DNA of 64,000 nucleotides from Desulfobacter sp. (GTDB taxonomy: Bacteria; Desulfobacterota; Desulfobacteria; Desulfobacterales; Desulfobacteraceae): assembly GCA_028768525.1 (NCBI GenBank), contig CP054837.1:5870001-5934000 (forward strand), in the 5' to 3' direction. A model generated the notes under the pieces. The model was not told where the DNA came from. It searched no databases and saw nothing but the letters and a program-made list of their open reading frames with translations. Position 1 is the first letter of the stretch, and the number at the start of each line of letters is the position of its first letter. Of this stretch, positions 27,451-35,794 are shown one piece after another. The position numbers and the translations under genes were made by a program.

Positions 27451-28899
27451 ATGGAATCGGTTCAGGAAAACGGCACCACCCCGGAAGATGTCAGAAGCCA
27501 TCTGGATGAAATCCTTACCAGGGAAATTGTCGCATTCATTGATGTGGATTCCGATTCGGCCATGATGTCCTTTAATCTGGCCACCATTTCATGTGTTACC
27601 ATTATTGTGGAGCGGGAACGGGAGATAAAACAGTATGCGGATTTTCCCCCTGAGCGTTACACCGTGGACAGTTTTACTTCTGAGCTGGTGGATATCGGCC
27701 TGGATAATGATGATTATCTGAAAAGCGCCATTACCGCCTCCCTGAACAGTGGCTATATCAGCCAAACCAATGGCGAACTCAGGGCTGAAATGGCCGCTTT
27801 CATGATGGCCGGCCTTCTGGATTCCATGTTCCCGGGGATGCAGGGCATGAATCTCATTGCCTTTGTCCTCCAGATGAACGACGAGGTGAACTCCGGAAGA
27901 AAGACATTGGAACTGGCCAAGCAGAGCTTTGCCAGTTCATTGAAAACCCGAGGCGTTGCCGTATCCCAGGACCGGGCCGAACAGCGGGCCAGCGAAATGG
28001 CTGAGGGGGTCCAGCAGACCGTTACGGCCAGGTCCAGAGAAATTTCCACTCAGTTGAAAAAAGAGAACCTTAACCGCCTCTCACGGCTGATCCGGACCCG
28101 GAAAAAGAAAACCGGAGAATACCGGGAGCGGGTCAAGGTCCAGGATGTGTTCGACAAGGGGCCGACCAAAGAGGAAATTGAGGCGGAAAAGCAGGAAATC
28201 CGCCATGCCGAAGAGGTGGCCAGAAAGGCTGCAGACCTTGCCCGGCAACTGGCCGAAAAGGATGAGAAAATAAAAGAGGCCGAAGAGGCTGCAGCAGACC
28301 TTGCCCGCCAGCTCAAGGCCCTGGACGAGATGGAGAAAACCCTGGAATCTGTAAGGGAAGAGGCCAGGGAGGCAAAAGCAAAGGCCGCCGAACTGGAGGC
28401 CAGGGAAGCGCTGATGGCTGAAAAAGAGGCCCGGCTCAAGGCGCTGGAAGAGGAGATCCGTCTCAAAGAAGAGGAAGCCCGCAGGGCGGAAAGCGCCCGG
28501 ACTGAGGGTGGCAAAGATCCCGGGGACGAGGATGATATCGAATCCCGTATCGCTGCATTTGAAATGGAACTGGCCATGCCCTGTCCCCTGTGCGCCGAAG
28601 GCAAAATAGAAGAAAAGACCACAGAAAAGGGAAAAGTCTTTTTTTCATGCAGCCGGAAGGACTGCCGGTTTGTGTCCTGGGATAAACCGTATCATTTTGA
28701 ATGTCCGCTGTGCAAAAATCCTTTTTTAACTGAAATGGATAGCCCGACAGGGGAAAAAGGATTGAAGTGCCCCCGGGCAGCCTGTTCCTATACCCAAAAC
28801 AACCTTCTTGACCCCAAACAAAATATGGCGGCAGCAGCGGATGCGGCCGCACCCAAAAAAAAGAAAAAGAAAATTGTAAGGAGACGAAAGAGGCGGTAA
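27451..28899 (+). CDS. Coiled-coil protein with two C-terminal zinc fingers
   Basis: This is a 482-residue protein. Residues ~1-200 are a mixed helical domain. Residues ~215-355 are a long charged coiled coil (EEVARKAADLARQLAEKDEK and AEEAAADLARQLKALDEMEK). Residues ~372-450 hold two four-cysteine fingers of the topoisomerase-I type (CPLC with CSRKDC; CPLC with CPRAAC). The C-terminus is KKKKKKIVRRRKRR. Fingers plus basic tail suggest nucleic-acid binding. With the adjacent ParA-like ATPase it may be the cargo adaptor, analogous to a ParB role (inference only). Its stop overlaps the mqnE start (TAATG). Confidence 0.7.
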   Translation: MESVQENGTTPEDVRSHLDEILTREIVAFIDVDSDSAMMSFNLATISCVTIIVEREREIKQYADFPPERYTVDSFTSELVDIGLDNDDYLKSAITASLNSGYISQTNGELRAEMAAFMMAGLLDSMFPGMQGMNLIAFVLQMNDEVNSGRKTLELAKQSFASSLKTRGVAVSQDRAEQRASEMAEGVQQTVTARSREISTQLKKENLNRLSRLIRTRKKKTGEYRERVKVQDVFDKGPTKEEIEAEKQEIRHAEEVARKAADLARQLAEKDEKIKEAEEAAADLARQLKALDEMEKTLESVREEAREAKAKAAELEAREALMAEKEARLKALEEEIRLKEEEARRAESARTEGGKDPGDEDDIESRIAAFEMELAMPCPLCAEGKIEEKTTEKGKVFFSCSRKDCRFVSWDKPYHFECPLCKNPFLTEMDSPTGEKGLKCPRAACSYTQNNLLDPKQNMAAAADAAAPKKKKKKIVRRRKRR

Positions 28900-29996
28900 T
28901 GGAAATTCCTTTTATGGACGACCGGCTTGGGCGTATTTTCGCCAAGGTGCGGCAGGGTTCCCGTCTTTCCAAGGAAGACGGGATTTGTATTTATGATACC
29001 CCGGACCTCCAGGGGCTGGGAAGGATAGCCGACCATGTGCGGCAGGCCCGGCACGGCAAAAAAGCCTTTTATGTTTATAACCAGCACCTGAATTACACCA
29101 ATATCTGTAAAAACAGGTGTAAGTTTTGTGCCTATGCCAAGGACAGGGGGGAAGACGGATCCTATATCTGGCCCATTGCCGAGATTGAAAAGCGACTTTT
29201 GGAACGGATTGACGAGCCCGTGTCCGAGCTTCACATCGTCGGCGGCCTCAATGAAGAGCTTACCTTTGAGTATTTCATCGACTTGCTAAAAACGGTGAAG
29301 CGGATCCGGCCGGGGGCGGCCGTCAAAGCATTTACCTGCGTGGAGATAGATTATCTGTCCAATCTGTCGGGGCTGAGCCTTGAAGATACCGTGGCGCGGC
29401 TAAAGGACGCCGGCCTGGACATGATGCCAGGCGGAGGGGCTGAGGTGCTGAACACCAGAATCCATGATGCGCTGTTTCCTAAGAAAATCGGCCACCAGCG
29501 GTGGCTTGAAATCGTCAAAACCGTTCATCGGGCCGGAATAAAGACCAATGCCACCATGCTCTACGGCCACATAGAGACCATGGAGGAACGGGTGGAACAC
29601 CTGATGAAGCTTCGGGAGATCCAGGACGAGACCGGCGGGTTTTCCGCCTTTATTCCCCTGGCCTTCCACTCACAGAATACCCAGCTTGAGGAATTGCCCC
29701 CGACAACGGCGGTGGACGATCTGAAGAATATTGCGGCAGCCCGGCTGATGCTGGACAACTTTGACCATATCAAGGCCTATTGGGTGATGATCGGCGAGTC
29801 CCTGGCCCAGGTGGCCCTGAATTTCGGAGCCGATGATCTGGACGGGACCATCATCGAGGAGCGGATTACCCATACGGCAGGGGCCAAGTCCGCCAAGGGG
29901 CTGGCCCGGGATGAGATGGTGCACATGATCCGGGCAGCCGGATTTGAGCCGGTGCAACGGGATTCCTTTTACAATCCGGTTGCCGCCAATTCATAA
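28899..29996 (+). CDS. mqnE: Aminodeoxyfutalosine synthase MqnE (radical SAM)
   Basis: This 365-residue radical SAM enzyme adds an adenosyl radical to the 3-enolpyruvyl benzoate made by MqnA, giving aminodeoxyfutalosine in the futalosine menaquinone route. The iron-sulfur motif CKNRCKFC uses Cys70, Cys74 and Cys77. ELHIVGGLN and PLAFHSQNT are typical of MqnE rather than MqnC. Length fits the family. The ATG overlaps the upstream stop; an ATG at 28914 is possible. It is first of four linked menaquinone genes, and menaquinone is the expected quinone of an anaerobic respirer. Confidence 0.9.
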   Translation: MEIPFMDDRLGRIFAKVRQGSRLSKEDGICIYDTPDLQGLGRIADHVRQARHGKKAFYVYNQHLNYTNICKNRCKFCAYAKDRGEDGSYIWPIAEIEKRLLERIDEPVSELHIVGGLNEELTFEYFIDLLKTVKRIRPGAAVKAFTCVEIDYLSNLSGLSLEDTVARLKDAGLDMMPGGGAEVLNTRIHDALFPKKIGHQRWLEIVKTVHRAGIKTNATMLYGHIETMEERVEHLMKLREIQDETGGFSAFIPLAFHSQNTQLEELPPTTAVDDLKNIAAARLMLDNFDHIKAYWVMIGESLAQVALNFGADDLDGTIIEERITHTAGAKSAKGLARDEMVHMIRAAGFEPVQRDSFYNPVAANS

Positions 29997-30011
29997 AACG
30001 GGCAGAAAAAG

Positions 30012-31073
30012 ATGCAGCGAGAAATGAAACATATTATTGAAAATATCCAGGCAGACCGGCGCATCAGCGGCGAAGAGGCCCTTGAACTCCTACGCCATGC
30101 CGATCTATTGACCCTGGGCGGGCTTGCCAACGCCCGACGGTTCCGACTCCATCCGGAAAAGCGGGTCACCTTTGTGGTGGACCGGAATATAAACTATACC
30201 AATGTGTGCGTGTCCGGATGCAGATTCTGCGCCTTTTATGCCACCCCCGGTTCTGGAAAGGGATATATTCTTTCCCAGGAGGAACTGGGGGCCAAAATTC
30301 AGGAAACCCTGGACCTCGGCGGTACCCAGATCCTGCTTCAGGGGGGGATGCACCCGGACCTGGGCATTGAGTTTTACGAGGGGATGCTCAGGTTCATCAA
30401 AGGGAATTATCCCATCCACATTCACGGGTTCTCTCCACCGGAAATTGATTTTATTGCCCATAAATCAGGACTGACCGTTGAAGCCACCATCGCCCGCCTC
30501 AAGGCGGCGGGGCTTGCCTCCATTCCCGGGGGCGGGGCGGAAATTCTCTGCGACGACATCCGGCATAAGGCGTCTCCCAACAAATGCGGGGCCGATGCCT
30601 GGCTTGAGGTCATGCGCAAAGCCCACAAGGCTGGTATGCGGTCTTCGGCCACCATGATGTTCGGCCACCTGGAAGAAGATATCCATCTCATAGAGCATAT
30701 GGAAAAAATCCGCTCCCTCCAGGATGAAACAGGCGGATTCACCGCCTTTATTCCCTGGACCTTCCAGCCCACCAACACTAAGATCCATGTGAGGAAAAAA
30801 ACAAGTGCCGAATATCTAAAAGTCCTGGCACTGAGCCGGGTTTTTCTGGACAATATTGAGAATGTCCAGGCCTCCTGGGTGACCCAGGGGGACAAGATCG
30901 CCCAGGCCGCCCTGTTTTTCGGTGCCAATGATATGGGGTCCACCATGATCGAAGAAAACGTGGTGGCCTCGGCAGGGGTGGATTTCATGCTGCCTGAAAG
31001 CGAACTGCGCCGCCTCATTGAAACCGCAGGGTTTGAGCCCCGGCAGCGTGATTGCTACTACAACCTGCTATGA
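30012..31073 (+). CDS. mqnC: Cyclic dehypoxanthinyl futalosine synthase MqnC (radical SAM)
   Basis: This 353-residue radical SAM enzyme cyclises dehypoxanthine futalosine in the futalosine pathway. The cluster motif is CVSGCRFC with Cys66, Cys70 and Cys73, preceded by DRNINYTNVC. The family marker ILLQGGMHPDLG and the late WTFQPTNT fit MqnC. It is a clear paralogue of mqnE, 15 bp upstream. The next gene starts within its stop codon (TATGA). MqnB, which makes its substrate, is not in the window. Confidence 0.9.
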   Translation: MQREMKHIIENIQADRRISGEEALELLRHADLLTLGGLANARRFRLHPEKRVTFVVDRNINYTNVCVSGCRFCAFYATPGSGKGYILSQEELGAKIQETLDLGGTQILLQGGMHPDLGIEFYEGMLRFIKGNYPIHIHGFSPPEIDFIAHKSGLTVEATIARLKAAGLASIPGGGAEILCDDIRHKASPNKCGADAWLEVMRKAHKAGMRSSATMMFGHLEEDIHLIEHMEKIRSLQDETGGFTAFIPWTFQPTNTKIHVRKKTSAEYLKVLALSRVFLDNIENVQASWVTQGDKIAQAALFFGANDMGSTMIEENVVASAGVDFMLPESELRRLIETAGFEPRQRDCYYNLL

Positions 31074-32248
31074 GCCGACCCGGATCCGGAATAAGATTCA
31101 TTCATCCGGCTGCCGGGGGCTGCTTCCACAGTCGCTGGATTGTCTGCAGCCGGGATCAGGTGATTGAAAACGGATATATTGAAACCGAAAATGGAAAGAT
31201 TAAATCCGTTTCCAGGGTAAAACCCAGGGGGACGGTGACGGATCTGGGACCGGGCGTCATACTGCCGGCACTGGTCAATGCCCATACCCACCTGGAATTG
31301 TCCGCGCTCCACGGCGCTGTCCCCTTTGACCGGGGATTTGCGGTATGGGTGCAGGAATTGCTCGCCAGGCGGGAAGCCATTGGAACGGAGCGCCTTCGGG
31401 AGGCTGCCGCCGCCGAAGCTGAACGCCTTCCAATCATGGGCACAGGGGTGGTCGGTGAAATTTCCACCCTTGGTATTACCCGGGACATCCTCAGGAACCT
31501 GGGGCTTTCCGGGGTCTGGTTCCAGGAAATTTTAGGGGGAATGGATATCAGTGACGGCCTTGAAAAATCACCGGACCTTTCCTATTCCATGGCCGGACAT
31601 GCCCCGCATACCACAGGGCCGGACAGGCTTTGCCGGCTGAAAAAGATCACCCAAGCCAGCGGCCTTGTCTTTTCCATCCACCTGGCTGAATCCCGGACGG
31701 AATCGGAGTTTCTGGATACAGGCGCCGGCGCCTGGGCCGATTTTCTGGCCGCCAGGGGCATTGATACCGGGGACTGGCCTCTGGGCAACACCACCCCGGT
31801 CTGGTATTTGAACCGCCTGGGCATTTTAGGGCCCGGGACCCTGGCTGTCCATCTGCTCCGGGCCGATGCCCGGGACATGGAGATTCTGGCCCGGACCGGC
31901 ACGCGGGTTTGTATCTGCCCCAGGAGCAACGAAAACCTCCACCGGCGCCTGCCCGATATTGGCCTCATGCTTGAAAAGGGGATTGAACCGGCCCTGGGAA
32001 CGGACAGCCTGGCCTCCTGCGATTCCTTGAATCTGTTTGATGAAATGGCCTTTATCCGGCGCAAATATCCGGACCTCCGGCCCGAAATACTATTTTCAAT
32101 GGCTACGGTATACGGGGCCAGGGCCTTGGGCGTTGGGCAGAATTGGGGAGAGCTCTCCCCTGGGAAGCCTGCCTGTTTTTTATATGCAAACCTATCTGTA
32201 TCCGGCCAAAATCAAATTTTTGAAAGACTGACCGCCAATGAAATCTAA
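31070..32248 (+). CDS. Amidohydrolase, probable aminodeoxyfutalosine deaminase
   Basis: This is a 392-residue metal-dependent hydrolase of the TrzN/SsnA-type amidohydrolase superfamily. Metal ligands are visible: HTHLE near residue 70, HLAES mid-protein, a later HLLRAD and LGTDSLASCDSL. Chlorohydrolase relatives in futalosine clusters deaminate aminodeoxyfutalosine to futalosine, linking the MqnE product to MqnB; placement between mqnC and mqnA supports this. I chose ATG 31070, overlapping the mqnC stop, over ATG 31052. The specific substrate is inferred from context. Confidence 0.8.
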   Translation: MSRPGSGIRFIHPAAGGCFHSRWIVCSRDQVIENGYIETENGKIKSVSRVKPRGTVTDLGPGVILPALVNAHTHLELSALHGAVPFDRGFAVWVQELLARREAIGTERLREAAAAEAERLPIMGTGVVGEISTLGITRDILRNLGLSGVWFQEILGGMDISDGLEKSPDLSYSMAGHAPHTTGPDRLCRLKKITQASGLVFSIHLAESRTESEFLDTGAGAWADFLAARGIDTGDWPLGNTTPVWYLNRLGILGPGTLAVHLLRADARDMEILARTGTRVCICPRSNENLHRRLPDIGLMLEKGIEPALGTDSLASCDSLNLFDEMAFIRRKYPDLRPEILFSMATVYGARALGVGQNWGELSPGKPACFLYANLSVSGQNQIFERLTANEI

Positions 32249-33068
32249 TGTATTAATGGGAAAAATTTCCTATATCAACGCCTCTCCGGTCTATTACGGC
32301 CTGGACCACGGCATGCTTCCCAAATGGCTGAAACTGGTGCCTGATGTGCCCACGGCCCTGAATGCCAGTATCAAAAAGGGGGAGATAGATATCAGTCCGA
32401 TATCGGCGGCCTTCTACGCCATGAACCACGAAGACCTCCTGGTGCTGCCGGATCTTTCCATTTCCTGCAACGGTGACGTGCTCAGCGTAATCTGCGCCAG
32501 CAATTATCCCCTGGACGAACTAAGCGGAAAACAGGTGATGTTTTCCAATGAGTCGGCCACCTCTTCCTCGCTGCTGAAAATGATTTTTTCCCGCAGGGGG
32601 ATTACCCCCCGGTTCAGGGTCGGATCCGTGACCGCCATCGACCAGGTGCCGGCAGATGTGGACGCGATAATGGTCATCGGGGATACCGCCCTGACCCAGC
32701 CCTGGGAACGGCGTTTCAAAAACCGGTTTGACCTGGGGCGGGTCTGGCATGAGATGACGGGCCTGCCCTTTGTTTTTGCCCTCTGGGTGGTCAGAAAGTC
32801 CTTTGCAGAGAAATACCCGGATATGACGGCTGCGGCCCATAACCTGCTGCTTTCCTCCATGGCCATGGGATATAAGAATCTTGATACCGTTATCAGAGCC
32901 GGGCAGAAAAAGCTCTGCCTTTCCAGTGATTTGATCAAATTATATTATGAGTTGCTCATTTGTGACCTCGACAGGTCCAAGGTCAGGGCCATGGGAGTTT
33001 TCTTCGATTCTCTCCATGACCAAGGCATTTTGGCCCGTAAGGCTGAGATTAAGTTTTTTACCCCCTGA
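32238..33068 (+). CDS. mqnA: Chorismate dehydratase MqnA
   Basis: This 276-residue periplasmic-binding-fold enzyme dehydrates chorismate to 3-enolpyruvyl benzoate, the first step of the futalosine route. MGKISYINASPVYYGLD, GEIDISPISAAFYA and NESATSSSLLKMIF are family signatures. There is no signal peptide, as expected for the cytosolic enzyme. It overlaps the amidohydrolase gene by 11 bp and ends the menaquinone run. MqnD is a related fold but the N-terminus fits MqnA better. Confidence 0.87.
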   Translation: MKSNVLMGKISYINASPVYYGLDHGMLPKWLKLVPDVPTALNASIKKGEIDISPISAAFYAMNHEDLLVLPDLSISCNGDVLSVICASNYPLDELSGKQVMFSNESATSSSLLKMIFSRRGITPRFRVGSVTAIDQVPADVDAIMVIGDTALTQPWERRFKNRFDLGRVWHEMTGLPFVFALWVVRKSFAEKYPDMTAAAHNLLLSSMAMGYKNLDTVIRAGQKKLCLSSDLIKLYYELLICDLDRSKVRAMGVFFDSLHDQGILARKAEIKFFTP

Positions 33069-33083
33069 TTTCCGGCCACAGCC

Positions 33084-33110
33084 TTGACTTCTATGAATTT
33101 TTTGTACTAT
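33084..33110 (+). promoter_or_regulatory. Putative promoter of the TRAP-type binding-protein gene
   Basis: TTGACT at 33084-33089 and TACTAT at 33105-33110 are separated by 15 bp, with a TG just before the -10. This is shorter than the ideal spacing, so the call is tentative. It lies right after mqnA and about 135 bp before the downstream start codon. Confidence 0.4.
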
Positions 33111-33129
33111 GGCTGTTAATAACAGCCAT
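33109..33129. promoter_or_regulatory. Palindromic operator-like site
   Basis: atggctgtt and aacagccat form a perfect 9-bp inverted repeat around aat. It starts inside the putative -10 box and covers the expected transcription start, a typical repressor position. No T-tract follows, so it is not a terminator. Confidence 0.5.
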
Positions 33130-33243
33130 GGTGGCCGATTCATTTTACCCAGGGCGTCTCGCCAGAGGTGAAAAACTGCGAATGCGTGACTGTTTTTTAT
33201 GGAAGTCATCTTTGTAACGACTCAACCGGAAAGGAGACCGCTT

Positions 33244-34380
33244 ATGCCGGATAAGAAGAGGCCGGAAAACAGGAGGCGGGAGTTCATCAAATGCGTGGGG
33301 GTTGGTGCTGCCGTTGGAGCTGCCGGTGTCGCCGGCGTGCTGGGCGGTGCCCCGTCAAAAGTTGCTGCTGCAGCGGGAGAAAAGCAAGTCCGGACCGGGA
33401 ACGCCATTCAATGGCGCATGGCAACCGCATGGCCCGCCGGCTTTCCCATACTGGGGGAGGGGGCTGAGAACTTTTCCCGCTGGGTGGGCGAGATGAGCGG
33501 CGGCAGGCTTAATATCCGGATCCTGGGCGAAGATGATGCCTTACCGCCGCTGACAATTTTTAATGCCGTAAGCAATGGTGAAATTGAAATGGGGAACGGC
33601 GCCTCGTATTTCTGGGCCCATAAATCACCGGCCATGTATTTCTTTTCTGCTGTCCCCTTTGGATTAAACGCCCAGGCCCTGAATACCTGGCTTTATTCCG
33701 GGGGCGGCATGGCTCTCTGGGACGAGGTCTATGCCCGGTTTAACCTGAAACCCTTTCCGGCGGGCAACACCGGTATGCAGATGGGGGGCTGGTTCAACCG
33801 GAAAATCAATACCATGGAAGACCTGAAGGGCCTGAAGATGAGGATTGGCGGCCTTGGCGCCAGGGTCCTTGAGCGGGCCGGGGGAAAGCCGGTTGTGGTC
33901 GACGGCCGGGAAATCCGAAACCGTTTGGCCGGGGGCCTCATCCATGCCACGGAATGGGCCGGCCCCTACCATGATCTGGAAATGGGGCTGCATAAGACCG
34001 CCAGATATTATTACTATCCGGGATGGCAGGAATCAGGTACGGGTATTGAAGCCATGGTGAACCTTGACGCCTGGAAAAGCCTGCCCGCTGATCTTAAAGC
34101 CATAGTGGAGGCCGCTGCGAGCCGATGCAATACCTGGATGCTGGCTGAATATGAGGAACGGAACTCCAGGGCCTTGAAAACTCTTGTTTCCCGCAACGGG
34201 GTCCAGCTTCGAAGGTTTCCAAAGCCGGTGCTTCAGGGGCTGGAGCGCATCGCCCGAACAGTGGTGGCCGAAGCCGGAGGCGCAGACCGCCTTAGCCGGC
34301 GTGTTTATGCGTCCTATCGACGGTTCCAAAGCCATGCCGCCGGCTGGCAACGCACCAGCGAAGAGATGTACCAGTTATAA
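33244..34380 (+). CDS. TRAP-transporter-type solute-binding protein (DctP family), Tat-exported
   Basis: This 378-residue DctP-family periplasmic binding protein has a twin-arginine signal near residues 8-45 (RRREFIK, then a Gly/Ala-rich hydrophobic stretch). The mature part has QWRMATAWPAGFPILGEGAE and MKGLKMRIGG-type signatures (DLKGLKMRIGGLGARVL). ATG 33244 follows aaaggag; the upstream ATG 33199 would spoil the signal. Relatives bind oxo acids and other organic acids. DctQ and DctM membrane subunits are not adjacent, so it either serves a distant permease or works as a sensor. The Tat signal implies folding before export. Confidence 0.87.
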   Translation: MPDKKRPENRRREFIKCVGVGAAVGAAGVAGVLGGAPSKVAAAAGEKQVRTGNAIQWRMATAWPAGFPILGEGAENFSRWVGEMSGGRLNIRILGEDDALPPLTIFNAVSNGEIEMGNGASYFWAHKSPAMYFFSAVPFGLNAQALNTWLYSGGGMALWDEVYARFNLKPFPAGNTGMQMGGWFNRKINTMEDLKGLKMRIGGLGARVLERAGGKPVVVDGREIRNRLAGGLIHATEWAGPYHDLEMGLHKTARYYYYPGWQESGTGIEAMVNLDAWKSLPADLKAIVEAAASRCNTWMLAEYEERNSRALKTLVSRNGVQLRRFPKPVLQGLERIARTVVAEAGGADRLSRRVYASYRRFQSHAAGWQRTSEEMYQL

Positions 34381-34419
34381 ATGGCTTTATTAAAGTCTGT
34401 TTAACCGGTAGCTGGCCAA

Positions 34420-35556
34420 TCAGTCACCGGCCTCCAAGGGAAGGGTAAAGGTAAAGGTGGTGCCCTTTTCCGGAGAGGAGGTAAAGGCAACCTTACCTTT
34501 TAAATAGGATTCACCGAATAATTTCATTGAATAGGTGCCAAGCCCACGGCCCTTTCCTGTCTTGGAACTGTAATACCGTTGGAATATCCGTTTTTGCACC
34601 GGAGCCGGGATGTGTGACCGGTTCCAGATTTCCCATTTTACTGAGGTATTGTCCAGGAGGGTGACGGCGATGCGGATCTCTCCCGCCGGCGGTGTGGCCT
34701 CCAGGGCATTGATCACCATGTTGCCGAGTACCCGCGCCAGGAGGAGGTGATCCGTGTTCAGGATGATATCCTCTTTGGGCCAGTCGGATGAAATCCTTTT
34801 GCCGGAAGAGGCTTTGTGGCCGCTGATGATTCCTTCCAGTTCCTTTTTGATCTGGCTCATGCAGACAGGAAGTGTAACCGGTGTGTATGCGGCATCCCTG
34901 TGGTGGGAAAACTCTTTTTGAACGCCAATTTCATTTACCAGCCGTTCGATGCTTCTGCAAATGGCGGCGATATCCCGGTTATCCGGTTCGGTCATCTGCA
35001 GCATCTGGGCATTGCCGTAAAGGGCGGTCAGGGTATTGTTGATATCATGAAAAAAGACGCGATCCATATTCAGCCAAAATTGCTGCTGGGTTATATCGTG
35101 GGCGTAAAATAGAATCCAGCGGTTCCCGTCAACTGTGATGGGTTTGGCACGTACCTTGAGGCAGATATCTGAAATACTCCCTTTCCGGTCGGATACAAGA
35201 GCGCAGATCTGTTCCTTTTCGATGTCGTCGTCAATGGCCGACATCATGGCAATCGCCGCACCGCATGTTTCGCAGTGCTCTGTGGTGCCGCAGCCCGACG
35301 GCTCTTTAAATGCATGGATACAGCGCAGGCTTTCCCCGAGCCTCAATCCCAGTACATCTTCAATGTCTGGCAGGCCGAGTTCCTCCAAAAAAACATGATT
35401 CAGCGCAACGATCTGCCGGTCCTGATTCAATACCACCAGAATCCCGGAGGAAACTTCCAGCACAGCATTCATTACCGGGCTTTTGCTGATATCCTTTATC
35501 TGATTCCTTATTTTCCGCCGGTCTGTTCGGCGTGCCGGGGCAAAATATGTATCCAT
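34420..35556 (-). CDS. Soluble PAS-type sensor histidine kinase
   Basis: This 378-residue kinase has no membrane segments. Residues ~30-140 form a PAS-like sensor (SSGILVVLNQDRQIVALNHVFLEEL) followed by a cysteine-bearing insert (GCGTTEHCETCGAA) that could bind metal or a redox group. The phospho-acceptor motif FFHDINNTLTAL has HDxNN form. The HATPase region has NALEATPP and GRGLGTYSMKLFG. ATG 35556 is the start: reading further upstream would translate the neighbouring tRNA gene. No response regulator is adjacent, so the partner is unknown. Confidence 0.83.
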   Translation of the reverse strand: MDTYFAPARRTDRRKIRNQIKDISKSPVMNAVLEVSSGILVVLNQDRQIVALNHVFLEELGLPDIEDVLGLRLGESLRCIHAFKEPSGCGTTEHCETCGAAIAMMSAIDDDIEKEQICALVSDRKGSISDICLKVRAKPITVDGNRWILFYAHDITQQQFWLNMDRVFFHDINNTLTALYGNAQMLQMTEPDNRDIAAICRSIERLVNEIGVQKEFSHHRDAAYTPVTLPVCMSQIKKELEGIISGHKASSGKRISSDWPKEDIILNTDHLLLARVLGNMVINALEATPPAGEIRIAVTLLDNTSVKWEIWNRSHIPAPVQKRIFQRYYSSKTGKGRGLGTYSMKLFGESYLKGKVAFTSSPEKGTTFTFTLPLEAGD

Positions 35557-35672
35557 AACTTCTCTCGCAATAATGATACGTTGAAAGTGAGGATAAGTGT
35601 GGAGCGGATTTCTGTCAATAAAAAAAGCGCTGACAAAGCAGCGCTTGTTTTTATGAAACTGTCTTAAAAGCT

Positions 35673-35750
35673 GGTCGGGATGAGAGGATTTGAACCTCCG
35701 ACCCCCTCGTCCCGAACGAGGTGCTCTACCAGGCTGAGCCACATCCCGAC
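35673..35750 (-). tRNA. tRNA-Pro (CGG anticodon)
   Basis: The transcript starts GTCGGGATGTGGCTCAGCC and the acceptor arms GTCGGGA/TCCCGAC pair perfectly. The anticodon stem CTCG/CGAG carries loop TTCGGGA, giving anticodon CGG, and the T arm has GGTTCAAATCC. CCA is not encoded. It lies between purA and the histidine kinase on the same strand and has its own promoter. Confidence 0.93.
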
Positions 35751-35764
35751 GCTGAAGACGCTAT

Positions 35765-35793
35765 TAGATATACCAAAAAAAAAGAAAAGTCAA
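35765..35793 (-). promoter_or_regulatory. Putative promoter of tRNA-Pro
   Basis: On the minus strand TTGACT (35788-35793) and TATCTA (35765-35770) are 17 bp apart. The -10 box ends 14 bp before the tRNA 5' end. The -35 box begins just after the purA stop codon. Confidence 0.5.
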
Positions 35794-35794
35794 T

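Noticed and set aside
35557..35742. N-terminal extension of the histidine kinase
   Set aside because: The added residues are the translation of the tRNA-Pro gene; the true start is ATG 35556.
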